Positions 23,303-31,674 of a stretch of DNA of 64,000 bases are shown here, piece by piece (position 1 is the first letter of the stretch; the number at the start of each line of letters is the position of its first letter). The notes under the pieces are model-generated. The model had not been told where the DNA came from. It did no database searches and worked only from the letters and a program-made list of their open reading frames with translations. Source of the stretch: Klenkia sesuvii (GTDB lineage: Bacteria; Actinomycetota; Actinomycetes; Mycobacteriales; Geodermatophilaceae); assembly GCF_037083825.1 (NCBI RefSeq), contig NZ_JBAPLU010000022.1, positions 1 through 64,000 of the forward strand, in the 5' to 3' direction. The translations under genes and the position numbers were made by a program.

Positions 23303-23332
23303 CCCCGCGGCCCCCGGCCACGCGTCTCGGCC

Positions 23333-23372
23333 TGGTCGCTGCGCACTCCCCGGCAGGAGTGCGCAGCCACCA
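23333..23372. repeat. Palindromic end-repeat, family A copy 3
   Basis: Arms of 17 nt (23333-23349 and 23356-23372) pair with one mismatch around a 6-nt loop; core GCTGCGCACTCC. It lies between two convergent genes, so it can terminate both. It is the longest of three family A copies. Confidence 0.75.
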
Positions 23373-23415
23373 CGCCCGGACGGCGAGGCGGCGAGACGGG
23401 GAGACGGCGAGGGGA

Positions 23416-24699
23416 CTACGCGGGGAAGGGGTTGCGGGCCAGGCCGAGCTGGCTGACGCCGAGGTAGCCCGAGCGGAACCCGGCCTCGCAGTAGGCCAGG
23501 TAGAACTCCCACACCGCCCGGAAGGTGCCGTCGAAGTCCCCGGACAGCGAGGGCCAGGCGTCCAGGAACCGCTCGCGCCACAACCGCAGCGTGTGCGCGT
23601 AGTGCGGGCCCAGGTCGCGCCGCTCGACCACCGACAGGGCGGTGTGCCCGGCCAGGTTGTCCTCGATGGAGCGGATCGAGGGGATGATGCCGCCCGGGAA
23701 CACGTACTTGTGGATCCAGGTGTAGCTGCGCCGGGTGGCCATCATGCGGTCGTGCGGCATGGTGATCGACTGCAGGCCGACCCGTCCGCCCGGCGCCAGC
23801 AAGGTGTCCAGCGACGTGAAGTAGGTGGCCCAGAACTTCTCGCCGACCGCCTCGATCATCTCCACCGAGACCACGGCGTCGTACTGGCCGCGGGCGTCGC
23901 GGTAGTCGCAGAGCTGGACGTCGACCAGGTGGTCGACACCCGCCTCGGCCGCCCGCACCCGCGCCAGGGCCTGCTGCTCCGACGACAGCGTCAGGGTGGT
24001 CACCCGCGCCCCGCGCTGCGCCGCCCGGATCGCCAGCGCGCCCCAGCCGGAGCCGATCTCCAGCACGTGCATGCCCTCGCGCACCCGCGCGAGGTCGAGC
24101 ACGCCGTCGACCTTGCGCAGCTGGGCGTCCTCGAGGGAGTCACCCGGTTCGAACCAGGCCGAGGAGTAGCTCATCGTCTCGTCGAGGAAGGCCTCGAACA
24201 GCTGGTTGGACAGGTCGTAGTGCCGGCTGATGTTGTGCCGGCTGTTCTCCTTGGTGTTCTCCTCGCCGACCGGCTGGGTGCGCTCGACGACGTGCCGCAG
24301 GCGCTGCAGCAGCGGGTGCACCAGGCGCGACATCTGCGCGGCGAACACCGTGAGCAGCTCGGCCAGGTCGGTGCCCGGCCCCGTCGTCCAGTCGCCGGTC
24401 ATGTAGGCCTCGCCGAAGCCGATCTTGGCGTCGGCGCCCAGCCGGTGGAACACGTTGGCCGGCCGGACCAGCTGCATGACCGGGGCGTCGGCACCGCCGG
24501 CGCCGATGACCGTGCCGTCGGGGTAGGTCACCCGGACGGCGAGGCCGGCCACCGCGCGGCGGAACAGGCCCTCGGCGATGCGCGCCCGGAACGGGTCGTG
24601 CGGGGGCGTGGCCAGACCGGGCCAGTGCGCCTCGTCGGGGCGCGGCACGGGGAAGCGGGCGTCCTCCGACCGGCTGGGGTTGTGGTGCACCGTGGTCAT
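23416..24699 (-). CDS. cfa: Cyclopropane-fatty-acyl-phospholipid synthase family methyltransferase
   Basis: A 427-residue SAM-dependent enzyme. The CFA family pattern is complete: HYDLSNQLFEAFLDETMSYSSAWFE, motif I VLEIGSGWGALAIRAA, YDAVVSVEMIEAVGEKFW and the C-terminal WRERFLDAW and FRSGYLGVSQLGL. It transfers a methylene or methyl group to a double bond of phospholipid acyl chains at the inner membrane face. It is the last gene of a three-gene operon with overlapping ATGA/GTGA junctions (FAD oxidoreductase, DUF1365, this gene). That trio recurs in bacteria; the final product (cyclopropane, methyl-branched or furan fatty acid) cannot be told here. Confidence 0.85.
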   Translation of the reverse strand: MTTVHHNPSRSEDARFPVPRPDEAHWPGLATPPHDPFRARIAEGLFRRAVAGLAVRVTYPDGTVIGAGGADAPVMQLVRPANVFHRLGADAKIGFGEAYMTGDWTTGPGTDLAELLTVFAAQMSRLVHPLLQRLRHVVERTQPVGEENTKENSRHNISRHYDLSNQLFEAFLDETMSYSSAWFEPGDSLEDAQLRKVDGVLDLARVREGMHVLEIGSGWGALAIRAAQRGARVTTLTLSSEQQALARVRAAEAGVDHLVDVQLCDYRDARGQYDAVVSVEMIEAVGEKFWATYFTSLDTLLAPGGRVGLQSITMPHDRMMATRRSYTWIHKYVFPGGIIPSIRSIEDNLAGHTALSVVERRDLGPHYAHTLRLWRERFLDAWPSLSGDFDGTFRAVWEFYLAYCEAGFRSGYLGVSQLGLARNPFPA

Positions 24700-25502
24700 G
24701 ACCTGCCCTCGATCGTGTCCGTGAACTGCTGCCGGGGAGCGTTCGCAACGACCCCGGCTGGTGGATCGTGCGGTGTGCGGGGCACCACCGGCAACCTGCG
24801 TGCCCACAACCGGATGCCCTGCCACCGGATGAGGGCGGCCACCCACAGGCTCATCAGCGGCCAGCGCGAGATCGTACGGACGACGGCCCCCGTGGTCGCC
24901 GGGCGCGCCCGGCCGCGGAGGGTGGCCACGAACGGGGTGCGCCCGTCGACCTGCAGGGCCATCGTCACGTGCAGCTGCGCACCGGGTGCGGAGAACCGCA
25001 TGAGGTACCGGCCGTCGACGGTGTTGAACGGCGAGACGTAGAAGTCCTTGACCGCCTCCGCCCGGCCGGCCTCGTCGGGGTGCAGCAGGTAGGCGTGCCG
25101 CTCGCCGTAGGTGTTGTGCACCTCGGCGACCAAGCAGGCCAACGAGCCGTCGGCCCGGTAGCACCAGTGCGTCGACAGCGGGTTGAACACGTGCGGCCCG
25201 CTGCGGGCGTTGGCCATCATCACGACCCGGGCGACGTCGTCCACGCCGTGCAGCGCGGCGAACCGCACGACGTTCTCCTTGATGGAGGACGTCGGGTCAC
25301 CCAGGTGGTCGGCGGCGTCGAACCGGGCCGCCCACTGCAGCCCCCCCGGCAGCCGGGGCAGGTCGTCGAGGTCGACCAGCCACAGGTAGCCGCCGTACTC
25401 GAACGCGTTGTGCAGCGGGTGCGTGCGGCGGTGCCCGACCCGGACGTCGTAGAGCGCCGGCAGCGTCGTCGGCGTCCAGTCGACGACGTCCGCCGCGGTC
25501 AC
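24696..25502 (-). CDS. DUF1365 family protein of the lipid-modification trio
   Basis: A 268-residue DUF1365 protein. Conserved features: YDVRVGHRRTHPLHNAFEYGGYLWLVDLDDLP at the N-terminus, ENVVRFAALHGVDDVARVVMMANARS, FNPLSTHWCYRADGSLACLVAEVHNTYGERHAYLL and FYVSPFNTVDGRYLMRF. The family has no settled biochemical role but travels with FAD-dependent oxidoreductases and cyclopropane synthase-like methyltransferases, as here. GTG 25502 overlaps the upstream stop. A role in handling the modified acyl chain is inferred from this partnership. Confidence 0.85.
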   Translation of the reverse strand: MTAADVVDWTPTTLPALYDVRVGHRRTHPLHNAFEYGGYLWLVDLDDLPRLPGGLQWAARFDAADHLGDPTSSIKENVVRFAALHGVDDVARVVMMANARSGPHVFNPLSTHWCYRADGSLACLVAEVHNTYGERHAYLLHPDEAGRAEAVKDFYVSPFNTVDGRYLMRFSAPGAQLHVTMALQVDGRTPFVATLRGRARPATTGAVVRTISRWPLMSLWVAALIRWQGIRLWARRLPVVPRTPHDPPAGVVANAPRQQFTDTIEGRS

Positions 25503-26803
25503 CACCCGCTGCCGAGGGACTCGGCCGCGCGGACGCCGGAGGCGCAGCCGTCCTCGTGGAACCCCCAGCCGTGGTAGGCCCCGGCGAAGGCCGTGCGCCC
25601 GGTGTTGAGGGCCGGCAGCCGGCGCTGGGCGGCGACCGAGGCCGGGGTGTACTCCGGGTGGTCGTAGACCATCCGGCGCAGCACGGTCGCCGGCTCGATG
25701 CGGTCGGTGGCGTTGAGCGACACCAGGTAGTCGACCGGCTCGTCGACCGCGTGCAGCTTGTTCATCCAGTACGTCACCTGGACGGCGGAGGTGTCGGTCG
25801 AGCAACCGGGCATGCGGTAGTTCCAGGACGCCCTGGCCTGGGCGGCCGTCGGCATGATCGAGGCGTCGGTGTGCAGCAGCGTCTCGTTGCGCGAGTACGT
25901 GAAGGCACCCAGGACGGCGCGCTCGTCGTCGGTCGGGTCGGCCAGCAGCGCCAGCGCCTGGTCGGGGTGGGTGGCCACCACGACGACGTCCGCGGCGTGC
26001 CGCTCGCCGTCGACGTCGACCAGCTCGACGCCGTCGACGTGCCGGGTCAGCGACCGGATGCCGGTCGCGGTCTGCACCGCCGACAGCCCCTTGGCCGCCT
26101 TCTCGACGTAGGCGCGGGAGCCGCCGGTGACGGTGCGCCACTGGGGGGAACCGGTGACCGAGAGCATCCCGTGGTTGGCCAGGAACCGGAACAGGTAGAG
26201 CGCCGGGTACTGCAACGACGTGCCGGTGCCCGAGGACCACACGCACGACACGACCGGCACCATGAAGTGCCGGACGAAGTACTCCGAGTACCCGCCCAGG
26301 GTCAGGAACGCCCCGAGGGTCAGCCCGTCGAACTCGGTGCTGCCGCCGCCCCGCTGGTCGCCCCCGGCGAGGTCCACCAGCCGCTGGGCCTGGCGGTGGA
26401 ACTTCTTCACCTCGACGAGCATCCGCAGGTAGGCCGGGTTGGCCAGCTGCTTGCGCTGGACGAAGACCCCGGGCAGCCCGCGGGCACCGGCGTACTCCAG
26501 CCCGCAGCCCTCGCAGACGATCGACATGCTCATCTCGGTCGGCTGGGTGGCCACCCCGAGCTCGGCGAAGAGCTTGAGCAGGTTCGGGTAGGTGCGCTCG
26601 TTGTGCACGATGAACCCGGTGTCGATCGGGATGACCCGGTGGTCCGGGGTCTCCACGTCGTGGGTGTGCGCGTGCCCGCCCAGCCGGCTGTCGGTCTCGA
26701 ACAGGGTGACGTCGTGGGTGCGCTGCAGCAGGTGCGCGGCGGTCAGCCCGGAGACCCCGGATCCCACGACGGCGGCGGTCGGTCGGTTGCGCACGGCGGA
26801 CAT
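25499..26803 (-). CDS. FAD-dependent amine-oxidase-like oxidoreductase
   Basis: A 434-residue flavoprotein. The dinucleotide fold is at the start (AAVVGSGVSGLTAAHLLQ, then LFETDSRLGGHAHTHDV), and the C-terminal FAD motif is TAFAGAYHGWGFHEDG. The middle (DTGFIVHNERTYPNLLKLFAELGV, WNYRMPG, VTYWMNKL) is characteristic of the amine-oxidase/NAD(P)-binding proteins found next to DUF1365 and CFA-type methyltransferases. Likely it oxidises a methylated or unsaturated acyl chain. It is the first gene of the trio, with its own ATG and a GAGAAGAAG purine stretch in front. Confidence 0.85.
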   Translation of the reverse strand: MSAVRNRPTAAVVGSGVSGLTAAHLLQRTHDVTLFETDSRLGGHAHTHDVETPDHRVIPIDTGFIVHNERTYPNLLKLFAELGVATQPTEMSMSIVCEGCGLEYAGARGLPGVFVQRKQLANPAYLRMLVEVKKFHRQAQRLVDLAGGDQRGGGSTEFDGLTLGAFLTLGGYSEYFVRHFMVPVVSCVWSSGTGTSLQYPALYLFRFLANHGMLSVTGSPQWRTVTGGSRAYVEKAAKGLSAVQTATGIRSLTRHVDGVELVDVDGERHAADVVVVATHPDQALALLADPTDDERAVLGAFTYSRNETLLHTDASIMPTAAQARASWNYRMPGCSTDTSAVQVTYWMNKLHAVDEPVDYLVSLNATDRIEPATVLRRMVYDHPEYTPASVAAQRRLPALNTGRTAFAGAYHGWGFHEDGCASGVRAAESLGSGW

Positions 26804-26851
26804 CTTCTTCTCCTCGGCAGTCGGGGCGCCCCCCGGTACCGCTGAGAAGGG

Positions 26852-27547
26852 TCAGAGCGGGACCGCGAGGCCCTCCGGGCTCGGCAGCTGGAGAGCGTTC
26901 GCCACGTCGGCCCGCATCGGTTCGAGGCCGGTGCCGGCGAGCACGACGTCCCGGGCGAAGGTGTGCCAGGTGTGCGCCCGGCGCAGCATCGAGTGACCGC
27001 CCGGGATCGTGAACCGGGCCACCCGCGCCCCGGCTCGCCGGGCGCGGACGGCGAAGTCGGCCGACAGCCGCGCCGGCACCCACCGGTCGCCCGAACCGTG
27101 CAGGACCGCCACCGTCTGCCCGCGCAGCTGCATGACCGGCTCCCCGGGCGGCGTCCACGGGGCCAGCGCGCACACCGCCGTCACCTGCGGGTCGCCGCCG
27201 GCCTTGAGCGCGGCCCGGCCGCCCATCGAGTGCCCCACGAGCACGACCGGGACGTCCTTGCCGAGCTCGGCGCGCAGCTGCTCGATCGACCACTGCACGT
27301 CCTGGTAGGCGTCGGCGGCGTCGCCGTTCCACCCGGCCACCCGGTAGCGCACCAGCGCGGTCTCGACGCCCCGGCCGGCGAGGTCGTCCCGCACGAACTT
27401 CTCGAAGGCCCGCATGCGGACCAGCGACAGCGCGCGGTCCTTGGGCGGGGCCTGGCTGGCGGCCGTGCCGCCGTGGCAGAACAGGGCGACACCGCGGGTG
27501 TCGCCCTCGACGGGGTGGCGCTCGAGCTGGGGTTCGGTCACCTGCAC
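26852..27547 (-). CDS. Alpha/beta hydrolase
   Basis: A 231-residue alpha/beta hydrolase. The oxyanion strand VALFCHGGTAAS, nucleophile elbow LVGHSMGGRAAL (Ser), acid strand VAVLHGSGDRWVPA (Asp) and C-terminal histidine in TIPGGHSMLRRAHTW complete the triad. The substrate is not predictable; small esters or lipid-type dienelactone-like compounds are usual. It starts 48 nt before the FAD oxidoreductase operon in the same direction and might belong to it loosely. GTG 27547 gives a start right before the fold. Confidence 0.85.
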   Translation of the reverse strand: MQVTEPQLERHPVEGDTRGVALFCHGGTAASQAPPKDRALSLVRMRAFEKFVRDDLAGRGVETALVRYRVAGWNGDAADAYQDVQWSIEQLRAELGKDVPVVLVGHSMGGRAALKAGGDPQVTAVCALAPWTPPGEPVMQLRGQTVAVLHGSGDRWVPARLSADFAVRARRAGARVARFTIPGGHSMLRRAHTWHTFARDVVLAGTGLEPMRADVANALQLPSPEGLAVPL

Positions 27548-27645
27548 CGTTCGATGGTGGGCGCCGCGCGGTTCGCCCGCACCCCAAGGGGTGAACCAGC
27601 ACCGGCTGGGCTCGGACGTGCGCGGGGCGTTGCCGATGGGGTGCC

Positions 27646-29412
27646 ATGACCTGGGGCACCGGCCGATGGCGCAGCGGTACGTCGCTGACCGCGGCGGAGT
27701 GGGAGGCCCGGCACCGCTGGATCGTGCTCGGCGCCCTCTGGCAGGCCGCCGTCCTCGCGCTGGCGACCGGCGCGCTGGGCCACGGCCGGGGCGCGGCCTC
27801 CCTGGTGCTGGTCGGCGTCGGGCTGCCCGCCGCCCTGGCGACCCGGGCGAGCTGGCCGGCCCGGCTGCGCACCGTGCTGGCCACGCTGTCGCTCACCGCG
27901 GGCGCCGCGGTGCTCGTGCCGGTCACCGGGCAGGGGGAGGCCTTCAGCTGGATGCTGCTGGCCATCGCCGTCTGCGCGCTCTACCAGGACTGGGCCATCG
28001 TGCCCACCGCCGTCCTCGTCGCCTTGGTCGACTTCGGCGTCGTGCTGTTCGGACCCGGGGACCTCGACCTCTACGACCTGCTGCCGGTCGCGGCGACCCT
28101 GCTGGTCTGCCTGGTGCACCACCGCACGTGGCAGCTGGCCGAGGACGGCGCCCGCACCGACCCCCTCACCGGGTTGGGCAACCGGCGGCGGCTGGCCGAG
28201 GCCACGGCCCGGGTGCTGGGCACCGGCACGCCGGTGAGCGTCCTCTTCGTCGACCTCGACGGGTTCAAGGCGGTCAACGACAGCCGCGGCCACGTCGTGG
28301 GCGACGCCCTGCTGGTCGAGGTCGCCGCTCGGCTGCGGGCCGGGGTGCGCGCCGACGACCTGGTCGTGCGGGTGGGCGGCGACGAGTTCGCCGTCCTCGT
28401 GCCCGGTCCGGTCGAACGCGCCGTCGAGGTCGCCCGCCGGCTGCAGTCCGCGGTCCGCTACCCGGTGCAGCTGACCGGCCGCCCGGCGACGGTGACCGCG
28501 AGCGTCGGGGTCGCGAGCACCTCCTCGGCGGCCCGTCGCGACGCCGACCTGCTGCTGCGCAACGCCGACCTGGCGATGTACCAGGCGAAGGCGACCGGGC
28601 GGGACAAGGTGGTGACCTTCGTCCCGGGCATGGCCCAGGCGGCGTCCGACCGGGCCTCCCTCGCCGAGGACCTGACCGTCGCCCTGGCCGCCGGCGACCA
28701 GCTGCACGTGCACTACCAACCGGTCGTGACCCTGCCCGGCGGTGACGTGCACGGGTACGAGGCGCTGGTGCGGTGGCAGCACCCCACCCGCGGCCCCGTC
28801 GCACCCCTGCAGTTCGTGCCCATCGCCGAGCAGACCGGCACCGTGGTCGCGCTCGGCGCCTGGGTGCTGCGCCGGGCCACCCGGGACGCCGCGGCCGGGC
28901 TGGCCGGGCAGCCGGGGCCCAGCCGGGTGGCGGTCAACGTCTCCGCCGTCCAGCTGGCCGACGCCGGGTTCGTGCAGTCGGTGCGCGACGCGCTGGCCGA
29001 CAGCGGGCTGCCGGCCCGCCGGTTGGTCCTGGAGGTGACCGAGAGCCTGCTCGCCGACGACCTGGACACCGCCTCCGCCCGGCTGCAGGAGCTGCGCGAC
29101 CTCGGCGTGCGCATCGCCATCGACGACTTCGGCACCGGCTACTCCAGCCTCTCCTACCTGCGCCGCCTGCCGGTCGACGTCGTCAAGGTCGACCGCAGCT
29201 TCGTGGCCGACCTCGCCCGCGGCGGCGCGGCCACCACGCTGGTGGCCTCCGTCGTCGAGCTGGCCCGCAGCCTCGCCCTCGACGTCGTCGCCGAGGGGGT
29301 GGAGACCCCCGAGCAGCTGGCCACCCTCGTCGAGCTGGGCTGCACCTACGCCCAGGGCTACCTGCTCGGCCGGCCCGCGCCGCTGCCGGCGGCCACCCCC
29401 GCGCGCAGCTGA
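27646..29412 (+). CDS. Membrane-bound GGDEF-EAL protein (cyclic di-GMP turnover)
   Basis: A 588-residue protein. Residues 20-160 contain about five hydrophobic spans (WIVLGALWQAAVLALATGAL, AVLVALVDFGVVLF, LLPVAATLLVCLVHH), a membrane sensor of unknown signal. The GGDEF domain (about 170-330) keeps GGDEF at 244-248 and DPLTGLGNRR. The EAL domain (about 345-585) keeps EAL at 372-374, NVSAVQL, LEVTES, DDFGTGYSSLSYL and VAEGVETPEQ. Both halves look active, so it could make or degrade cyclic di-GMP; which dominates cannot be read. It is divergent from the hydrolase gene and 35 nt ahead of msrA. Confidence 0.92.
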   Translation: MTWGTGRWRSGTSLTAAEWEARHRWIVLGALWQAAVLALATGALGHGRGAASLVLVGVGLPAALATRASWPARLRTVLATLSLTAGAAVLVPVTGQGEAFSWMLLAIAVCALYQDWAIVPTAVLVALVDFGVVLFGPGDLDLYDLLPVAATLLVCLVHHRTWQLAEDGARTDPLTGLGNRRRLAEATARVLGTGTPVSVLFVDLDGFKAVNDSRGHVVGDALLVEVAARLRAGVRADDLVVRVGGDEFAVLVPGPVERAVEVARRLQSAVRYPVQLTGRPATVTASVGVASTSSAARRDADLLLRNADLAMYQAKATGRDKVVTFVPGMAQAASDRASLAEDLTVALAAGDQLHVHYQPVVTLPGGDVHGYEALVRWQHPTRGPVAPLQFVPIAEQTGTVVALGAWVLRRATRDAAAGLAGQPGPSRVAVNVSAVQLADAGFVQSVRDALADSGLPARRLVLEVTESLLADDLDTASARLQELRDLGVRIAIDDFGTGYSSLSYLRRLPVDVVKVDRSFVADLARGGAATTLVASVVELARSLALDVVAEGVETPEQLATLVELGCTYAQGYLLGRPAPLPAATPARS

Positions 29413-29447
29413 CCCCCGCGGTTGCGGACCGGTCCTACATTCGGGGC

Positions 29448-30101
29448 ATGTTCTTCTCCCGCGCCAAGACCCAGCCGGTGACCGCGGACGACGCCCTGCC
29501 GGGGCGTGCCCAGGAGCTGCCGCACATCCCCGAGCTGCACGCGGTCAACGGCAACCGCATCCGGCCGCCGTTCCCCGAGGGCCTGCAGACCGCGGTGTTC
29601 GGCGCCGGCTGCTTCTGGGGCGTGGAGAAGGTCTTCTGGCAGCACGCGGGCGTCTACTCCACCGCCGTGGGCTACGCGGGCGGCCACACCCCCAACCCCA
29701 CCTACGAGGAGGTCTGCTCGGCGCGCACCGGGCACACCGAGGTGGTGCTGGTGGTCTTCGACCCCGCGGTCGTCTCCTACGACGTCCTGCTCAAGGAGTT
29801 CTGGGAGGAGCACGACCCCACCCAGGGCATGCGGCAGGGCAACGACGTCGGCACCCAGTACCGCTCGGCGGTCTACTACGCCGACGAGGAGCAGAAGACG
29901 GCGGCCGAGGCCTCGCGCGACGCCTACCAGCAGCGGCTGACCGCAGCGGGCTACGGCGAGATCACCACCGAGATCCTGCCGCTGGGCGAGTTCTTCTACG
30001 CCGAGGACTACCACCAGCAGTACCTGTACAAGGTGCCGAACGGCTACTGCCCGGTCAACGGCACCGGCGTGAGCTGCCCGGTCGGCCTCACCGGGGTCTG
30101 A
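29448..30101 (+). CDS. msrA: Peptide-methionine (S)-S-oxide reductase
   Basis: A 217-residue MsrA. The catalytic motif GAGCFWGVEKVFW is at about residue 52, with VGYAGGHTPNPTYEEVCSARTGHTEVV after it and GTQYRSAVYY further on. The resolving cysteines are in GYCPVNGTGVSCPVG at the C-terminus. It repairs oxidised methionine in proteins using thioredoxin. The N-terminal 45 residues (MFFSRAKTQPVTADDALPGRAQ) are the usual extension of the long actinobacterial type. ATG 29448 fits this. Confidence 0.95.
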   Translation: MFFSRAKTQPVTADDALPGRAQELPHIPELHAVNGNRIRPPFPEGLQTAVFGAGCFWGVEKVFWQHAGVYSTAVGYAGGHTPNPTYEEVCSARTGHTEVVLVVFDPAVVSYDVLLKEFWEEHDPTQGMRQGNDVGTQYRSAVYYADEEQKTAAEASRDAYQQRLTAAGYGEITTEILPLGEFFYAEDYHQQYLYKVPNGYCPVNGTGVSCPVGLTGV

Positions 30102-30192
30102 GCACACCGTGACCCTTCGGGCCGCACCGCGGCCACGAGCCGTCCCCCCGCGTCGACGAGCACGTCCGTCGATCGATCGCGGGACCCTCCGG

Positions 30193-30230
30193 GCCCCACT
30201 CCTCACGACCGAGCCCGGGAGGAGTGGGGC
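30193..30230. terminator. Hairpin between msrA and the methyltransferase gene
   Basis: A perfect 12-bp stem (GCCCCACTCCTC, 30193-30204; complement 30219-30230) with a 14-nt loop. It ends only 12 nt before GTG 30243 and its right arm contains the GGAGTGGGG that could act as ribosome binding site, so besides ending msrA transcripts it could mask translation of the methyltransferase. Confidence 0.65.
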
Positions 30231-30242
30231 AGAGTGGGTCGG

Positions 30243-31340
30243 GTGCCCGACCCCTTCTTCGACCAGCTGACCCGGTTCCCCGACGTCGAGGCACCCGACC
30301 TGGTCGCCGTCGACGCCACCTACCGGTTGCTGCTGGACGAGGCCGCCGCGGCCATCGCCGTCCACCCCGACGGCGTCCTGACCGTCGACGACACCCACGG
30401 TGCGCTGACCCTGGGCGCCATCGCGCTGCACGGGGCCACCGGGGTGCGCGCGCACACCGACCTGCGGGTCGCCGAGCTGGCGCTGGCCGCCAACGCCGAG
30501 CGCACCGGGGTCGAGGGCTTCGAGGTCCTGCCCGGGCTCGACGCCACCGGCGCCCGGGTCGTGCTGGTGCAGGCACCGAAGTCGCTGGACGCGCTGCGCG
30601 AGATCGCCGAGACCGTGGCCGCCGCGGCGGACCCCTCCGTCACGCTGTTCGTCGGCGGGCGGGTCAAACACATGACCCGCGCCATGAACGACGTGCTCGC
30701 CGACTTCTTCGACCACGTGCACGCGACGCTGGCCCGGCAGAAGTCGCGGGTGCTGGTGGCCACCGGGCCGCGCCCGGGCCCGTCGTCCTTCCCCCGGGTC
30801 GCCGAGCACCCCGACCTCGGCATCACCGTCGCCGCGCACGGCGCCGCGTTCGCCGGCACCAAGGTCGACATCGGGACCCGCGCGCTGCTGCGCCAGCTCC
30901 CCGAGGAGGGCACCGGCACGGCGGTCGACCTCGGCTGCGGCACCGGTGTGCTGGCCGTCGCGCTCGCCCGCGCGGGGTTCGCCGTCCTGGCGTCGGACGC
31001 CTCGGCGGCCGCCGTGGCCTCGGCGCGCGAGACCGCCGTCCGCAACGGGGTCGCCGACCGCGTGACCGTCACCCGGGACGACGCCCTGGCCGGCGTCGAG
31101 CCGGCCAGCGTCGACCTCGTCGTGTGCAACCCGCCCTTCCACCAGGGGACGACGGTGCACGCCGGCATCGCCGAGCGGTTGTTCCAGGCCGCGGGGCGGG
31201 TGCTGCGCCCGGGTGGCGAGCTGATCACCGTCTACAACTCGCACCTGACGCACCGCGCCGCCCTGCAGCGGCTGGTGGGGCCGACCCGGCAGCTCTCCCG
31301 CGACCCCAAGTTCACCGTGACGGCCTCGCGGGCCCGCTAG
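30243..31340 (+). CDS. RsmC/RlmG-type rRNA guanine-N2 methyltransferase
   Basis: A 365-residue two-domain methyltransferase. The C-terminal catalytic half has motif I AVDLGCGTGVLAVALA, DASAAAVASA and the diagnostic motif IV VVCNPPFHQG, shared by RsmC (16S G1207) and RlmG (23S G1835). The N-terminal half is the diverged, inactive duplicate (TLGAIALHGATGVRAHTD, VLVQAPKSLDALREI, VGGRVKHMTRAMND). Which rRNA base it modifies cannot be decided. GTG 30243 was chosen over GTG 30234 because the latter falls closer to the hairpin and adds only MGR. Confidence 0.85.
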   Translation: MPDPFFDQLTRFPDVEAPDLVAVDATYRLLLDEAAAAIAVHPDGVLTVDDTHGALTLGAIALHGATGVRAHTDLRVAELALAANAERTGVEGFEVLPGLDATGARVVLVQAPKSLDALREIAETVAAAADPSVTLFVGGRVKHMTRAMNDVLADFFDHVHATLARQKSRVLVATGPRPGPSSFPRVAEHPDLGITVAAHGAAFAGTKVDIGTRALLRQLPEEGTGTAVDLGCGTGVLAVALARAGFAVLASDASAAAVASARETAVRNGVADRVTVTRDDALAGVEPASVDLVVCNPPFHQGTTVHAGIAERLFQAAGRVLRPGGELITVYNSHLTHRAALQRLVGPTRQLSRDPKFTVTASRAR

Positions 31341-31343
31341 GGG

Positions 31344-31637
31344 TCAGCGCGGGGCGAACACCTCGACGCCGTAGGCGCGGTCCGACCGGTCCTCGGTCAA
31401 GGCCCGGGACAGCGCCGTGGTCACCGGCCCGGACGGCGGGGTGAGGTCTCCGAGGTCACCGACAGCGGGACGGGCGAGCCCGGCGGCCACCAGCCCGGCG
31501 AGCCGCGAGGTCGGCACGGGCGACAGGGCGGCGACCGGTCGCCCGCGGTCGGTGACGGTCACCGACTCGCCCCTCGCCGTCCGGGCCACGACCGCGGACG
31601 CGTTCTGCTTCAGCTCGCGGATGCCGACGGAGTCCAT
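31344..31637 (-). CDS. Phd/YefM-type antitoxin without an adjacent toxin
   Basis: A 97-residue protein. The N-terminal SVGIRELKQNASAVVARTARGESVTVTDRGRPVAALSPV is the standard Phd/YefM DNA-binding dimer domain. The C-terminal half (LARPAVGDLGDLTPP, ending EVFAPR) resembles the toxin-binding tail of VapB-type partners. No toxin gene lies next to it: the upstream side has a phosphoribosyltransferase and the downstream side a convergent methyltransferase. It may be an orphan antitoxin, or its partner may lie elsewhere. ATG 31637 was preferred to the GTG/ATG three residues earlier. Confidence 0.8.
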   Translation of the reverse strand: MDSVGIRELKQNASAVVARTARGESVTVTDRGRPVAALSPVPTSRLAGLVAAGLARPAVGDLGDLTPPSGPVTTALSRALTEDRSDRAYGVEVFAPR

Positions 31638-31674
31638 GTACCACACGGTAGAACGGTCGACGTCCGGCGAGGGT

